A DNA stretch of 64,000 nucleotides from G963678255 sp963678255. Lineage in GTDB: Bacteria; Cloacimonadota; Cloacimonadia; Cloacimonadales; WRIO01. Positions 1-8,653 of this stretch are shown one piece after another. Each line of letters begins with the position of its first letter. Position 1 is the stretch's first letter. The notes beneath the pieces are model-generated. The model had not been told where the DNA came from. It did not search any database and worked only from the letters and a program-made list of their open reading frames with translations. A program made the translations under genes and the position numbers. The stretch lies in assembly GCA_963678255.2 (NCBI GenBank), contig CAXXTW010000001.1, positions 62,001-126,000 of the forward strand, in the 5' to 3' direction.

Positions 1-450
1 TCTGATGTTTCGTATACTACTTAAACTATCATTGCTTGTTACAACATTCATATTGATGTCATAAAAGGTAAAAGCCAGAGTATCTGACACTAATAATGGT
101 AAAAGATTAGTATCAACAGAATTATTCGCCATATTTACAACTTTTATAGATACAGGATACCCAAAATCCTGTTTTGTTTTTCCAATTTCTACAATAATAG
201 AATCGACTTCGGTCAAATCCAATTTGCCCTTCAAATAAATTTTAGAAGGCGAAATCCAGTCTATGCGTTCAATATTTGATAAATAGTGTTTATCAAACAT
301 TTCAACAATTTTTTCTCCAGATTCTGCCATGGTAATCATAGTTCTGATATTATAATGAAATTCCTGAAAATTTAAGATAGAAGTAATAATAGTCATCAAA
401 ACAATTGTACCAATAACTACTGCACCCAGAATATCAAATATGACACCCAT
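1..450 (-). CDS. MG-type pilin-like membrane protein (3' end outside window)
   Basis: I read this partial gene directly from the reverse strand. ATG is at 450, immediately next to the stop codon of the gene at 451-903, and the frame is open to the window edge, giving 150 codons. The protein begins MGVIFDILGAVVIGTIVLMT: a Met-Gly leader, then one hydrophobic helix (about residues 3-27), then a polar domain expected outside the membrane. This matches the plan of the pilin and of the 150-aa protein next to it. Directly abutting genes suggest translational coupling in a pilus/secretion operon. The role as a minor pilin-like subunit is inferred from N-terminal form and neighbourhood; I recognise no family in the soluble part. 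Confidence 0.75.
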   Translation of the reverse strand, partial: MGVIFDILGAVVIGTIVLMTIITSILNFQEFHYNIRTMITMAESGEKIVEMFDKHYLSNIERIDWISPSKIYLKGKLDLTEVDSIIVEIGKTKQDFGYPVSIKVVNMANNSVDTNLLPLLVSDTLAFTFYDINMNVVTSNDSLSSIRNIR

Positions 451-903
451 TTAGTTTACTCCTGGCCCAAAAATATCACCAAAGACTTTTGATATTGGAT
501 TACTTTCGCGACCAATTTCAAGAGAATCATTAGAGGCAAATCGGCATACAGCTTTGACATCTATCCTCATATATGAGGTAGCTCCTGTCACAGGAGAGCC
601 TGTTACCGTACTTTTTATCGACTTTATATACACAACATAGGGAATTTGATTTACATAAAATGTATCGACTGGCGAAGTATTATTTGCAAACTCATCATAT
701 AAAGTAGCAAAGCTCTTTGAATTACTGATTAATTCTGCTTCAATCTTTTGAAAGTTAAAATCTACTATCTTTAATCCCTGCATTCTATATAGAATAAATT
801 CCAAAGCTTGCATCTGATTAATAAAAACACTATAAAAGGAAATAATCATTGTAGAAAACAAAACCAATCCAAGTAGAACTAAGAGCATTTGACCCATTGA
901 CAT
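451..903 (-). CDS. Small pilin-like protein with N-terminal membrane helix
   Basis: This 150-aa protein starts MSMGQMLLVLLGLVLFSTMI, so a very short leader with Gly is followed by a hydrophobic helix to about residue 26. A mostly polar domain follows with no recognisable motif. It lies 3 bases downstream of the PilB/GspE gene and is abutted by the next MG-type gene, so the three are probably co-transcribed. The architecture (short leader, one helix, small soluble domain) fits a minor pilin or pseudopilin, but the usual G-F-T-L-x-E signature is absent. An alternative is a small assembly protein of the same machine. Confidence 0.75.
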   Translation of the reverse strand: MSMGQMLLVLLGLVLFSTMIISFYSVFINQMQALEFILYRMQGLKIVDFNFQKIEAELISNSKSFATLYDEFANNTSPVDTFYVNQIPYVVYIKSIKSTVTGSPVTGATSYMRIDVKAVCRFASNDSLEIGRESNPISKVFGDIFGPGVN

Positions 904-906
904 AAT

Positions 907-2691
907 TTATTCCTCTGAAGTCGCATAGATAATCTCTTCTATGCTGGTTAAATGGTTTCTGATTCTATCAAGTCCAGAAGCTCTCAAAGATAGCATACCA
1001 TGAGATTCAGCAATCTCCCTGATTTTATACTCATCAATATCATTTCCTGAATTTAGAATCGTTTTCCTGATATCAGGAGAAAAATACAAAGCTTCACAGA
1101 TATTTACTCTGCCCTTGTATCCTTTATTACACTTTTTGCAACCTGGACCTGGATCAAATATCTTACCACCCTCAACTTCTTCTTTTGTTAATCCAATATC
1201 TATAGCAGCTTTATGTTTTTCAACTGGTAAAGGGACCCAACATTCTGGACAAATTTTCCTTACCAATCTTTGAGCAACAATAATATTTATCACATTAGCC
1301 AATAAAAAAGGCTCAACACCCATTTTAAACAATCTTGATACAGCGCTGACTGCATCATTTGTATGCAAGGTAGATAGAGTTAAATGGCCTGTATTTGCTA
1401 ATTTGACAGCTATATCAGCAGTAATTTTATCACGAATCTCTCCAACCAAAACGATATCAGGGTCATGTCTTAGAATAGCTCTGATAGCACCATCAAAACT
1501 CATTTTATGACCAATTTTTAATTGTCTAGCCCCTTGTATAACATATTCAACAGGATCCTCACAAGTAAGTACATTTTTAGTTGGATCCATGGTAAAAAAC
1601 AAGGCGGCCATCAGAGTTGTACTTTTACCACTACCCGTTGGGCCTGTTACTAAAACCATCCCTTGAGATACAGATATTGCTTTGAGAAAATCATGTTCTG
1701 CTTTTTCCTGAAATCCAAGTTTTCGAAGGTCAGCGATGACATTTCTATCATCAATTACACGAATAACGATACTTTCAAATCTTCTTTCAAATTCAGAAGA
1801 TACAATTGGGATTATTGAGACACGAAATCGAATTAGATGTCCATCTATCATTCTTTGAGCAAATCCATCCTGAGCAACATCTCTCTCAAATCGATCAGCT
1901 CCATTTGTTCTATCTTTAACTACTGCAGACATAGCTTCAGGTGACGTGTTTTCTTGTTTATACCATAATTGAAGCTTACCATCGACACGAAAATGAATCT
2001 CAACAGCATTTTTTTGAGAAGGGATGATATGCACATCTGACACGCCACCTCTTCTTACTGCTTCTATAAGACAGCCTTCAAACAGATTAACTAATAAACT
2101 CTTATTAATCTCTTCATCTAAAGCTGATTCATTAACATTGTCTTCTTGAGCAGAAGGAATATCAATTACTGTCGAATCTTCAACTTCCTGTAAAATATCC
2201 ATGAATTCATTTTTTTGAGGAAACATTATATTAATCAAATCATTTAAAACTTTCAATGGACAGTAAACAACCTCAAACTTTTTGAAATCAGACATCAAAG
2301 GAATTTTTTCTACAATTTTATCTGTAACATCAGCTGCTAAAACAATCAAAGTACTTTTTTGACCAGTAGTTAATTGAAAAGGAATTATTTTGCGACTAAT
2401 CATTTCATTTTTAAAATCTTCTTTAAACCGTCCCAATAAATCTTTAGAATGATTTATTTGATTTGCATCAAGTTTTGTTGTGTCTATTGAGATAGAACGG
2501 AAAGCATAAATTTCTGCTAGTGTGCTAAACACTAAATGATGATCTATTTTAAAATCTTCTACTAATATATCTCCTAGTTTTCTTCCTTTAGTACCTTCAA
2601 TAGCTTGTTGTTGTAACGCTTCTGTTAGCACATCTTCACTTATTATTTTCTTACGGGTTAAAATAAATCCTAATCTAGATTTTTCAATCAA
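907..2691 (-). CDS. pilB: Type IV pilus / type II secretion assembly ATPase (PilB/GspE family)
   Basis: This 594-aa protein is a hexameric motor ATPase of the PilB/GspE family, which powers pilin extraction from the inner membrane. Residues about 1-150 form the MshEN/T2SSE N-terminal domain. The core has the Walker A motif GPTGSGKST (about 350-358), the Walker B stretch DPDIVLVGEIRD (about 405-416) and the downstream GHLTLSTLHTND segment. Two Cys pairs (CPEC near 480, CKKC near 525) form the zinc tetracysteine site typical of PilB/GspE and missing from PilT. Full length is normal for the family. It lies downstream of pilC across a probable terminator and upstream of two MG-type membrane proteins. 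The family is certain; whether the machine is a pilus or a secretion system is open. Confidence 0.95.
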   Translation of the reverse strand: MIEKSRLGFILTRKKIISEDVLTEALQQQAIEGTKGRKLGDILVEDFKIDHHLVFSTLAEIYAFRSISIDTTKLDANQINHSKDLLGRFKEDFKNEMISRKIIPFQLTTGQKSTLIVLAADVTDKIVEKIPLMSDFKKFEVVYCPLKVLNDLINIMFPQKNEFMDILQEVEDSTVIDIPSAQEDNVNESALDEEINKSLLVNLFEGCLIEAVRRGGVSDVHIIPSQKNAVEIHFRVDGKLQLWYKQENTSPEAMSAVVKDRTNGADRFERDVAQDGFAQRMIDGHLIRFRVSIIPIVSSEFERRFESIVIRVIDDRNVIADLRKLGFQEKAEHDFLKAISVSQGMVLVTGPTGSGKSTTLMAALFFTMDPTKNVLTCEDPVEYVIQGARQLKIGHKMSFDGAIRAILRHDPDIVLVGEIRDKITADIAVKLANTGHLTLSTLHTNDAVSAVSRLFKMGVEPFLLANVINIIVAQRLVRKICPECWVPLPVEKHKAAIDIGLTKEEVEGGKIFDPGPGCKKCNKGYKGRVNICEALYFSPDIRKTILNSGNDIDEYKIREIAESHGMLSLRASGLDRIRNHLTSIEEIIYATSEE

Positions 2692-2751
2692 AACAAACCT
2701 CTTTCCATCATTTATTACGTCAATATATCACAACTAAATGAATTAGGCAAG

Positions 2752-2784
2752 AAAAAAAAGCAGAGAATGTCCCTGCTTTTAAAA
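2752..2784 (-). terminator. Terminator or attenuator between pilC and pilB
   Basis: On the minus strand an 8-bp perfect stem (AAAAGCAG / CTGCTTTT, arms 2773-2780 and 2756-2763) with a 9-nt loop is followed by a run of eight T. It lies 3' of pilC and 5' of pilB, so it should reduce read-through into pilB or mark a separate transcript. Confidence 0.6.
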
Positions 2785-2826
2785 ATCTTCTTCTGAGAAT
2801 TCTATATTTAACCACTCTCCATGTTA

Positions 2827-4167
2827 TTACATTCCTGGTGTTTTGGGACTAATCATTGCTACTTCAGAAGATACGATAGTTAAAGCTGTAATCACAATAC
2901 CAATAAAAGCTCCAATTAATGATTGAATAGACATGATTAAATTCTGCATTTTATATGTTGTTTCTGCTTCAAAAAACTTCGCAATCTGATCAGCAGATGC
3001 AACAATATTACCTGTTTCTGCACCTGATCGCAATCTATTCAATGTTGTTTTATTAAAAACTCCAGCTGCTTGAAGTGCTGGAACCAAAGAAGCACCTTCT
3101 TTAAGCATTAAAGGAATTGCAATCTCTTTAACACCTTTTTCCATATATTTATTTCTACAGGCTTCTGAGGCTGCTCTTAATGTTTCAATATTATTCTCAG
3201 ACCCTGAATAAATAGCAGAGAATACTCTAAAAAATATCTCAATACTTGTTTTGTGCAGTAAAGTTCCTATAACCGGCAATCCAATTAGCATTTTATCTCT
3301 TGCAACAGTGCCTTTATCAGTACGCCACCATAAAATAACTATAATTGGAGGGATAAAAATGATAAGTAAAATCCACCACCAATTGACAGCCATAAAATCA
3401 CTAAAAGCGAGTGTTGCTTTTGTCATAGGAGGAATGTCCAATCCAAAACGTACAAACATTTTTGCTGTAGAAGGGAAAATTGACATTAAGTAATATAAAA
3501 CTGCTAAAAACATTGCAAATACTGTAAAAGCAGGACTCATAATAGCTTGTTTAAGGCTTTTCCTATATTCCATATCTCGTTCCATAAATTTTGCTGTGGC
3601 TTCATAAACATCTGCCATATTACCAGATTTAGTCGCTAAACCTAACATGTATGCAGGGAATTTGCCAAACACGTGTTGATATTGGGCAAAGACTTCTGAT
3701 CCTTCTCGTCCTTTTTTTAATTCTGATTGTATGTTTTTTAAAGTTTCTTTTAATACCGGATTGGATTCTTCTTCAGCCAGCATTTCTAAAATCTTATCAT
3801 AAGTCATTTTTTCTTTGAGCATAAATGCAGATAAATTTATAAACATCATAATAGTTTGAAAAGGTGGTTTAACTTTAAAATCTAATAGTACAGGTTCTAC
3901 TTTTACATTGTTATATCCCAATTTAACCAAAGCTTGCTTGAGTTCATCAGCAGAGAAGGCACTTTTTCTACCCTTTACTTTCTTATTGTTTGACATCGTC
4001 AAATAGTAAAAAAAGTCTCTTTTCTCCTGTATTGTTTTTATTGTTAAATTATTTTTTGCTGCTATTTGGTTAATTTTTAATTTTGCTTCTTTTTTTGTTT
4101 GAGATTGGATGATCCCACCAACAATTTTACCGGAAACATGAAGCGCTTGATATCTAAATTCTTTAAT
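2827..4167 (-). CDS. pilC: Type IV pilus / type II secretion inner-membrane platform protein (PilC/GspF family), probable ATT start
   Basis: PilC/GspF is the inner-membrane platform on which the PilB motor acts. From the first ordinary start (TTG at 4002) the protein would be 391 aa and would lack the conserved family N-terminus. The frame stays open upstream to 4170 and encodes KEFRYQALHVSGKIVGGI..., the standard F-x-Y-x-A...G-x-x-x-G opening of PilC/GspF. No ATG, GTG or TTG lies in that stretch. A ribosome-binding sequence GAGGTG ends at 4172 and is followed by ATT ATT AAA GAA. Starting at the second ATT (4167) gives fM-KEFRYQA, exactly the usual spacing and 446 aa. Two GspF domains and three hydrophobic segments (about 205-235, 262-282, 410-440) are visible. 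An in-frame ATG-AGG-TGA lies just upstream (4179-4171). A sequencing error removing a normal start is the main alternative. Confidence 0.88.
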   Translation of the reverse strand: MKEFRYQALHVSGKIVGGIIQSQTKKEAKLKINQIAAKNNLTIKTIQEKRDFFYYLTMSNNKKVKGRKSAFSADELKQALVKLGYNNVKVEPVLLDFKVKPPFQTIMMFINLSAFMLKEKMTYDKILEMLAEEESNPVLKETLKNIQSELKKGREGSEVFAQYQHVFGKFPAYMLGLATKSGNMADVYEATAKFMERDMEYRKSLKQAIMSPAFTVFAMFLAVLYYLMSIFPSTAKMFVRFGLDIPPMTKATLAFSDFMAVNWWWILLIIFIPPIIVILWWRTDKGTVARDKMLIGLPVIGTLLHKTSIEIFFRVFSAIYSGSENNIETLRAASEACRNKYMEKGVKEIAIPLMLKEGASLVPALQAAGVFNKTTLNRLRSGAETGNIVASADQIAKFFEAETTYKMQNLIMSIQSLIGAFIGIVITALTIVSSEVAMISPKTPGM

Positions 4168-4170
4168 AAT

Positions 4171-4177
4171 TCACCTC
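4171..4177 (-). promoter_or_regulatory. Ribosome-binding site that sets the pilC ATT start
   Basis: The minus strand reads GAGGTGA here, an excellent anti-SD match. It is directly followed by AATT and the codons ATT AAA GAA TTT. No ATG/GTG/TTG in any frame that continues into pilC lies within reach, so the site supports initiation at ATT (4167 or 4170). Confidence 0.6.
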
Positions 4178-4182
4178 ATACA

Positions 4183-4213
4183 AAAAAGGGGGAAAGTACT
4201 CTTTCCCCTTTTA
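4183..4213 (-). terminator. Terminator/attenuator after the pilin gene
   Basis: The stem GGGGAAAG / CTTTCCCC with a short loop, flanked by A-rich and T-rich tracts, sits about 20 bases after the pilin stop codon and just before the pilC ribosome-binding site. It should end most pilin transcripts and let a minority continue into pilC, as expected for an abundant fibre subunit upstream of low-copy assembly proteins. Confidence 0.75.
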
Positions 4214-4231
4214 TTAATTAACTAAAAACTA

Positions 4232-4660
4232 TTAGCTTGTAGCTGTTTTTGTGATAGTGATTGCTGTAGCAACATCAGCATTTGGAGTTGTATTAATTGT
4301 ACAAGTTAAATCAACCTTTGCACCTGTTGTTGCATCTTGACCTTGAATTGTTACTGAATTTGCTGCTGTAGTTTTTAAAGTATAAGTTCCATTGGCATTC
4401 GTATAAGTATAAGTTGCACTGAAACCAAGATAATGAGATAAATTGTCTTTATCTGCAGTTGCTGTGCCTTTTCCACCACCCATTGATGATGGTGTACGCA
4501 TGTAAGCTAAAGTTTGTGCACCAAAATTCTGTAAATCAGCTGCAATAGCTGTTCTTTGTGAATTAGTAGCCTGGGTGTCAAACATTTGGATACCAACTGC
4601 TACCGCTGCACCAACAACGATAACAGAAAGAACGATCATAAGAATTTGTTGAGTTCCCAT
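4232..4660 (-). CDS. Atypical pilin / major fibre subunit candidate
   Basis: This 142-aa protein begins MGTQQILMIVLSVIVVGAAV. A Met-Gly leader is followed by a long hydrophobic helix (about 4-25), an amphipathic extension and a Gly/Ser/Thr-rich C-terminal domain resembling a beta-sheet head. Cleavage after Gly2 by a prepilin peptidase is plausible, but the classical G-F-T-L-x-E motif is absent. I remember similar short MG-QQ-type proteins in FCB-group genomes carrying no functional name. It is first in the pilC-pilB gene order, has a sigma-54-like promoter about 37 bp upstream and a strong terminator behind it, all fitting a highly expressed major pilin. A good ribosome-binding site (GGGAGGAAT) precedes ATG 4660. 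Confidence 0.8.
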   Translation of the reverse strand: MGTQQILMIVLSVIVVGAAVAVGIQMFDTQATNSQRTAIAADLQNFGAQTLAYMRTPSSMGGGKGTATADKDNLSHYLGFSATYTYTNANGTYTLKTTAANSVTIQGQDATTGAKVDLTCTINTTPNADVATAITITKTATS

Positions 4661-4696
4661 TGGATTCCTCCCATTTTTTAATTTATAAACATATAA

Positions 4697-4713
4697 TACA
4701 AGAGTTGTGCCAA
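4697..4713 (-). promoter_or_regulatory. Sigma-54-like promoter of the pilin gene
   Basis: The minus strand reads TTGGCACAACTCTTGTA. GG and GT are separated by 10 bases, and TTGGCAC is an ideal -24 box; the -12 box has GT rather than GC. Predicted transcription starts near 4687, about 27 bases before the pilin ATG. PilA genes are commonly sigma-54/PilR dependent, and a PilS/PilR-like pair lies next door. Confidence 0.65.
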
Positions 4714-5097
4714 TTCAAATCAATAGGTTTTATTAATATATTTAAGATTTATAATAAACAATTAATTATAATTCTTACTTAAGATTTTTGATCTTTATAA
4801 AAAATTAAAATAAGATGTTATTTAAAGTAATTTATAAGTAATTCATTTAATTCTAAACAATTATAAAAAAATTCCGATAAGGTTAATATAAAAGGAGATT
4901 TATGTAAAAAGAGCATTTTTAGATTTTCATTAATAGAATTGAAATTCCAAAAATTCTTTGAGAAATTCTTATGAGTTACTATGTCTTATTTTTATGACAA
5001 GCTATAATCATGTGTCATGTTTTGTTGACATCTTGTTTCTTGATTTATAATATTTTTTGAATAAATAAGAATTTCAAGAGCATTCTAAAAAAATATT
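4714..5097. other. AT-rich intergenic region upstream of the pilin promoter
   Basis: There is no credible gene here. The region lies between the 3' end of the response-regulator gene and the pilin promoter, so it is where activator (enhancer) sites would be expected. I see no clear palindrome repeated twice. Confidence 0.5.
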
Positions 5098-6498
5098 TTA
5101 AGATCGATAAAGATCAGGATTGATTTGATACTTTTTAAACTTCTCATAAAGATTTTGTCGATGGATTCCACTTATAGTTGCACAAAGTGAAACATCTCCA
5201 TTATTTTCTTTTAGCAATTTTTCTATATAAGTTCTTTCAAACCAATCTTTTGCATCAAAATATGTTTTCCCCCAAATATCAACAAAACTATCATCGGTCA
5301 CTGGAGTAATAATCTGACTATGAATATAAGCAGGAAGATCCTCAGGAGTAATGATGTTTTGAGTAGTCATAATAACGGAGTGTTCTATGGCATTCTTTAA
5401 CTCTCGCACATTTCCTTTCCATGTTTGATGGATCAATAAAGCCATGGCAGAGGGAGAAATCTTCTCAATATCTTTAATATACTGTTTTGAAAATAATTTC
5501 ATAAAATGATCTGAAAGAATCTGAATATCTTCAGGTCTTTCTCTCAAAGGAGGTATACTTAATTGAACAACATTTAAGCGATAATACAGGTCTTCTCTAA
5601 ACAAATTTTCTTTTACTAATGACATTAAATCTCTATTTGTAGCAGCTAAAATCCTCACATCAATCGGAATATCCGTTGAATCTCCTATCTTTCTGACAAC
5701 TCTTTTTTCTAAAACTCTCAGTAACTTTGTTTGAAAAGCAGGTGTTGTTTCTGAAACTTCATCTAGAAAAAGAGTGCCTCCATTGGCTTCTTCAAAATAA
5801 CCTATCTGATCACGAATTGCTGAGGTAAAAGCACCTTTTTTATGACCAAATAGCATACTTTCCAGAAGAGATTCAGGAACACTTCCGCAATTTACAGTAA
5901 CAAATTTTCTACCTTTTCGATTACTGTTTCTGACGATTAATTCTGCAAAAATTTCCTTTCCCACACCAGTTTCACCAGTAATTAAAACAGTCGAATCCAC
6001 AGAAGCAATTTTCTTAACTTTATCGAGTAATTTCTGGATATTATAACTATTACCGATAAGAATTGAACGATCAAAGTTTTCTGTTATGATAGATTGTAAT
6101 CTTCTTAATTCGTTTAAATTCCACTGCAATGTAAGAACTTTTTGGACTATAATCATCAATAACTCAAGATCTTCAACTGGTTTTTCCAAAAAATCTACTG
6201 CACCCATTTGCATAGCTTTTACAACCATTGATAATGTAGCATTACCGCTTATAACAACAACTGGTAAAAAGGGATACTCTTTTTTTACATGTTCTAAGAG
6301 TTCCAAACCATTTCTTCCAGGCATCACTAAATCACATAATACTAAATGATAGCTTTGTGTCTCAAGTTTTCCGATAGCTTCATCCACAGATGCTGCCATA
6401 TCTGTGTTATAAAATTTCCGTATCTTACGTGTAAATATTTCGCGTGTCTCTTCTTCATCATCAACAATTAATATTTTTATATCTTTATTTTCCAACAT
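5098..6498 (-). CDS. Sigma-54-dependent response regulator (NtrC family), PilR-like
   Basis: This 466-aa transcription activator has the order receiver, AAA+ and Fis-type helix-turn-helix. The receiver (about 7-120) has the acidic pair DDE and a phospho-acceptor Asp in LCDLVMPG (about 56). The AAA+ domain has Walker A GETGVGKE (about 170) and Walker B GGTLFLDE. The sigma-54 contact loop reads GAFTSA (about 225) instead of GAFTGA, an unusual Ser. The C-terminal helix-turn-helix lies in residues 430-460 (IHRQNLYEKFKKY). It follows its kinase with a 1-base gap and faces the pilin promoter, so control of the pilin and perhaps the downstream plus-strand sigma-54 promoters is likely. Calling it PilR is inference from location. 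Confidence 0.93.
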   Translation of the reverse strand: MLENKDIKILIVDDEEETREIFTRKIRKFYNTDMAASVDEAIGKLETQSYHLVLCDLVMPGRNGLELLEHVKKEYPFLPVVVISGNATLSMVVKAMQMGAVDFLEKPVEDLELLMIIVQKVLTLQWNLNELRRLQSIITENFDRSILIGNSYNIQKLLDKVKKIASVDSTVLITGETGVGKEIFAELIVRNSNRKGRKFVTVNCGSVPESLLESMLFGHKKGAFTSAIRDQIGYFEEANGGTLFLDEVSETTPAFQTKLLRVLEKRVVRKIGDSTDIPIDVRILAATNRDLMSLVKENLFREDLYYRLNVVQLSIPPLRERPEDIQILSDHFMKLFSKQYIKDIEKISPSAMALLIHQTWKGNVRELKNAIEHSVIMTTQNIITPEDLPAYIHSQIITPVTDDSFVDIWGKTYFDAKDWFERTYIEKLLKENNGDVSLCATISGIHRQNLYEKFKKYQINPDLYRS

Positions 6499-6499
6499 A

Positions 6500-8557
6500 T
6501 TATACCTCTTTTTGTTCTAGGACTGATTCTTTTTTATGTATCGGAATATAAATTGAAAAGCAACTCCCTTTTAGCAAGGTTGATTCAACTTTTATTTCTC
6601 CAGAAAGTTTATTAATAATACTTTTTGCAATGGCCAGTCCCAATCCATAGCCTCCTGAAAACGAAATTTTCTTTGTAGTAAAATTGGGTTCAAATATTCT
6701 TTCAAGATTTGAATCTGGAATTCCACAACCACTATCTTCAACTGAGAATCCTATCATTGTCTCAGTTTGAAAAGAACAAATACTTAATTTTTTTTGTAAT
6801 GAAGAACTCATTGCATCCATGGCATTATTAAAAAGTATGCTAAATACTTGACTTAAATCTCCATGAATCGTGAGTATTTTAGGTAAATTTGGTGAAAATG
6901 ATGTTTCCAATTTTACTTCATTTTTAAAAAATAAATGATGCTTGCAATTCTCGATTTCAAGAACGAGAAACTCATTTAAATCAAGTATATCGGGCATAGA
7001 CATACTGTCTTTTTTAATTTTTATTAGCAGTGTCTTTATCATTTGAGCCATTGATACTGCAGACTTTATTACCTTTTTGATATCATTATTTCCTGGATTA
7101 TCTTCTTCAATAAGTTGAGCAAATCCTAACACGGAATTCAAAGGAGAATTGAGATTATGAACAATCCCTTGGATTCTTCTCCCCAATTCAGCCAGTCGAT
7201 TGATCCTGATTAACTCCATTTCTAGGCTTCTTCTTTGTTCGTTAAGTATTCTTTGGTTGGTTATATCAGCAATTAGACCTATAAAAACATAATCTTCATC
7301 AATTAATAAACATTGCAGGGAAATTGATATATATTTATTGAGATCAGCCAACCATACTTCTAGATCTGAAAACACATAATTTGGGATTAATTGAAAAAAT
7401 TTATCATTAAGAGGTGCGATATCTGTAATTTTTCTATCCTCAACTCGCTCATTTTCTAGTTCAAAAATATTTAAAAATTCAGGATTATACAGCTTCAAAT
7501 GGAGATCTTTATCTAGCCAGAAAAAACCAATTTTTATTTGATCAAAAAGAAGTTTATATTGCATCAATGAATATTGATAAGTATTTATAGATCCTGTCAT
7601 ATCATTAAAAACTTCGATTATTTGTTTAAATTCACCTTCTGTATCTGGATTTAAAGTTATTCTTTTTGAAGGATTTTGGCTAATTTGTTCCATTTTTTCA
7701 CTCAAATTGACTACTGGTTTAATCATTTCGATTGAAAACCATTTTCCAAAAGCAAAAATTAGAATTATCAGCGAGAAAAATAGTAAAATCCCTGTTAATA
7801 CAAAAGTCTTTCCAAAAAATACATTCACTTCTCTATAATATGGATTATAACCAAAAATGTAATAATCTGAATGATAGTCCTGTAAAAGAGAAAAATAGTA
7901 AGCTTCTTCATTCGAGACTATAAATAGATGATATTCTTCTGGATTGATTATTTTATTAGCCTTTTTTAACAAAAAATCCCTAACCCAGTCAGGATATTTT
8001 TTTTCTTTTAATTTGTCTTTGGGAACAACTAAAAAATTTGAATAAGAACCTAATACTTTATTATTAATAGGAGTAACGCTAATTAATACGTCTTTATAAT
8101 AATCATTTTTAATATAAGAATAATAGATAGAATAGACAGCTGGAAAATCTACTACAATTAGATATTCACCCTTATCATCATTATTAAGTGATATTTCCAA
8201 ATATAATTGATCAAGCCAGTCAAGATTTATCTGATTCTCAGGATTATTCTCTTGTTTTAAAAAAAAACTGATTGAGTTTGTAGAATCTCTAAAATTTTCA
8301 AGAAAGTCTTTTTTATATATTTTTGGATTCTCTGCCAATTTGTTGGTTATTTTTTTTTGGTATTCAATAAAATCACAAAATTGAACTTTTTTCTTTTTTA
8401 ATTCCTCCAACATATAGTCATTTTCATTTTTCTGGATTAAATATCTTGTTAAAAAAGCTTGCAAGATGATTATGAGCAGAAATAAAAAAACTGTCATGGA
8501 AGAAAATATTAAAAAGTATTTTGTTCCCAATTTTTGATTCTTTGTTTTTTCTTTCAT
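6500..8557 (-). CDS. Membrane sensor histidine kinase, PilS/NtrB-like
   Basis: This 685-aa kinase is the partner of the adjacent sigma-54 regulator. A membrane helix at about 17-38, a periplasmic sensor region of about 210 residues and a second helix near 255-277 are followed by a HAMP-like linker, a PAS domain (about 340-450), an H-box HNLNSPL with the phospho-accepting His near 464 and an HATPase domain with EDSGCGIP and GYGLGLAI. The extracytoplasmic region is Tyr/Asp-rich and matches no sensor domain I know. The gene lies 1 base upstream of the regulator and diverges from the surface-protein gene at 8654, about 97 bp away. Confidence 0.92.
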   Translation of the reverse strand: MKEKTKNQKLGTKYFLIFSSMTVFLFLLIIILQAFLTRYLIQKNENDYMLEELKKKKVQFCDFIEYQKKITNKLAENPKIYKKDFLENFRDSTNSISFFLKQENNPENQINLDWLDQLYLEISLNNDDKGEYLIVVDFPAVYSIYYSYIKNDYYKDVLISVTPINNKVLGSYSNFLVVPKDKLKEKKYPDWVRDFLLKKANKIINPEEYHLFIVSNEEAYYFSLLQDYHSDYYIFGYNPYYREVNVFFGKTFVLTGILLFFSLIILIFAFGKWFSIEMIKPVVNLSEKMEQISQNPSKRITLNPDTEGEFKQIIEVFNDMTGSINTYQYSLMQYKLLFDQIKIGFFWLDKDLHLKLYNPEFLNIFELENERVEDRKITDIAPLNDKFFQLIPNYVFSDLEVWLADLNKYISISLQCLLIDEDYVFIGLIADITNQRILNEQRRSLEMELIRINRLAELGRRIQGIVHNLNSPLNSVLGFAQLIEEDNPGNNDIKKVIKSAVSMAQMIKTLLIKIKKDSMSMPDILDLNEFLVLEIENCKHHLFFKNEVKLETSFSPNLPKILTIHGDLSQVFSILFNNAMDAMSSSLQKKLSICSFQTETMIGFSVEDSGCGIPDSNLERIFEPNFTTKKISFSGGYGLGLAIAKSIINKLSGEIKVESTLLKGSCFSIYIPIHKKESVLEQKEV

Positions 8558-8599
8558 TTTCTCTCACTTTATTTGATAATTATTCGTTATAATATATAA

Positions 8600-8616
8600 T
8601 TGGCATAATTTTGGCA
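8600..8616 (+). promoter_or_regulatory. Sigma-54-like promoter of the first 477-aa surface-protein gene
   Basis: The sequence TTGGCATAATTTTGGCA has GG and GC separated by exactly 10 bases, as in -24/-12 promoters. It is 38 bases before the ATG at 8654. The same TTGGCAT core precedes the paralogous gene and the efflux operon. Confidence 0.7.
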
Positions 8617-8653
8617 AGGAATAATTATTAAGAAAAAGATTATTGGAGGAAGT

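Noticed and set aside
4165..4179. TGA recoding (read-through) in ATG-AGG-TGA-ATT upstream of pilC
   Set aside because: TGA clearly ends other genes here, for example the adaptor gene at 17179-18462 (AAA-TGA overlapping the next ATG). The ATT start with a well-placed ribosome-binding site is simpler.
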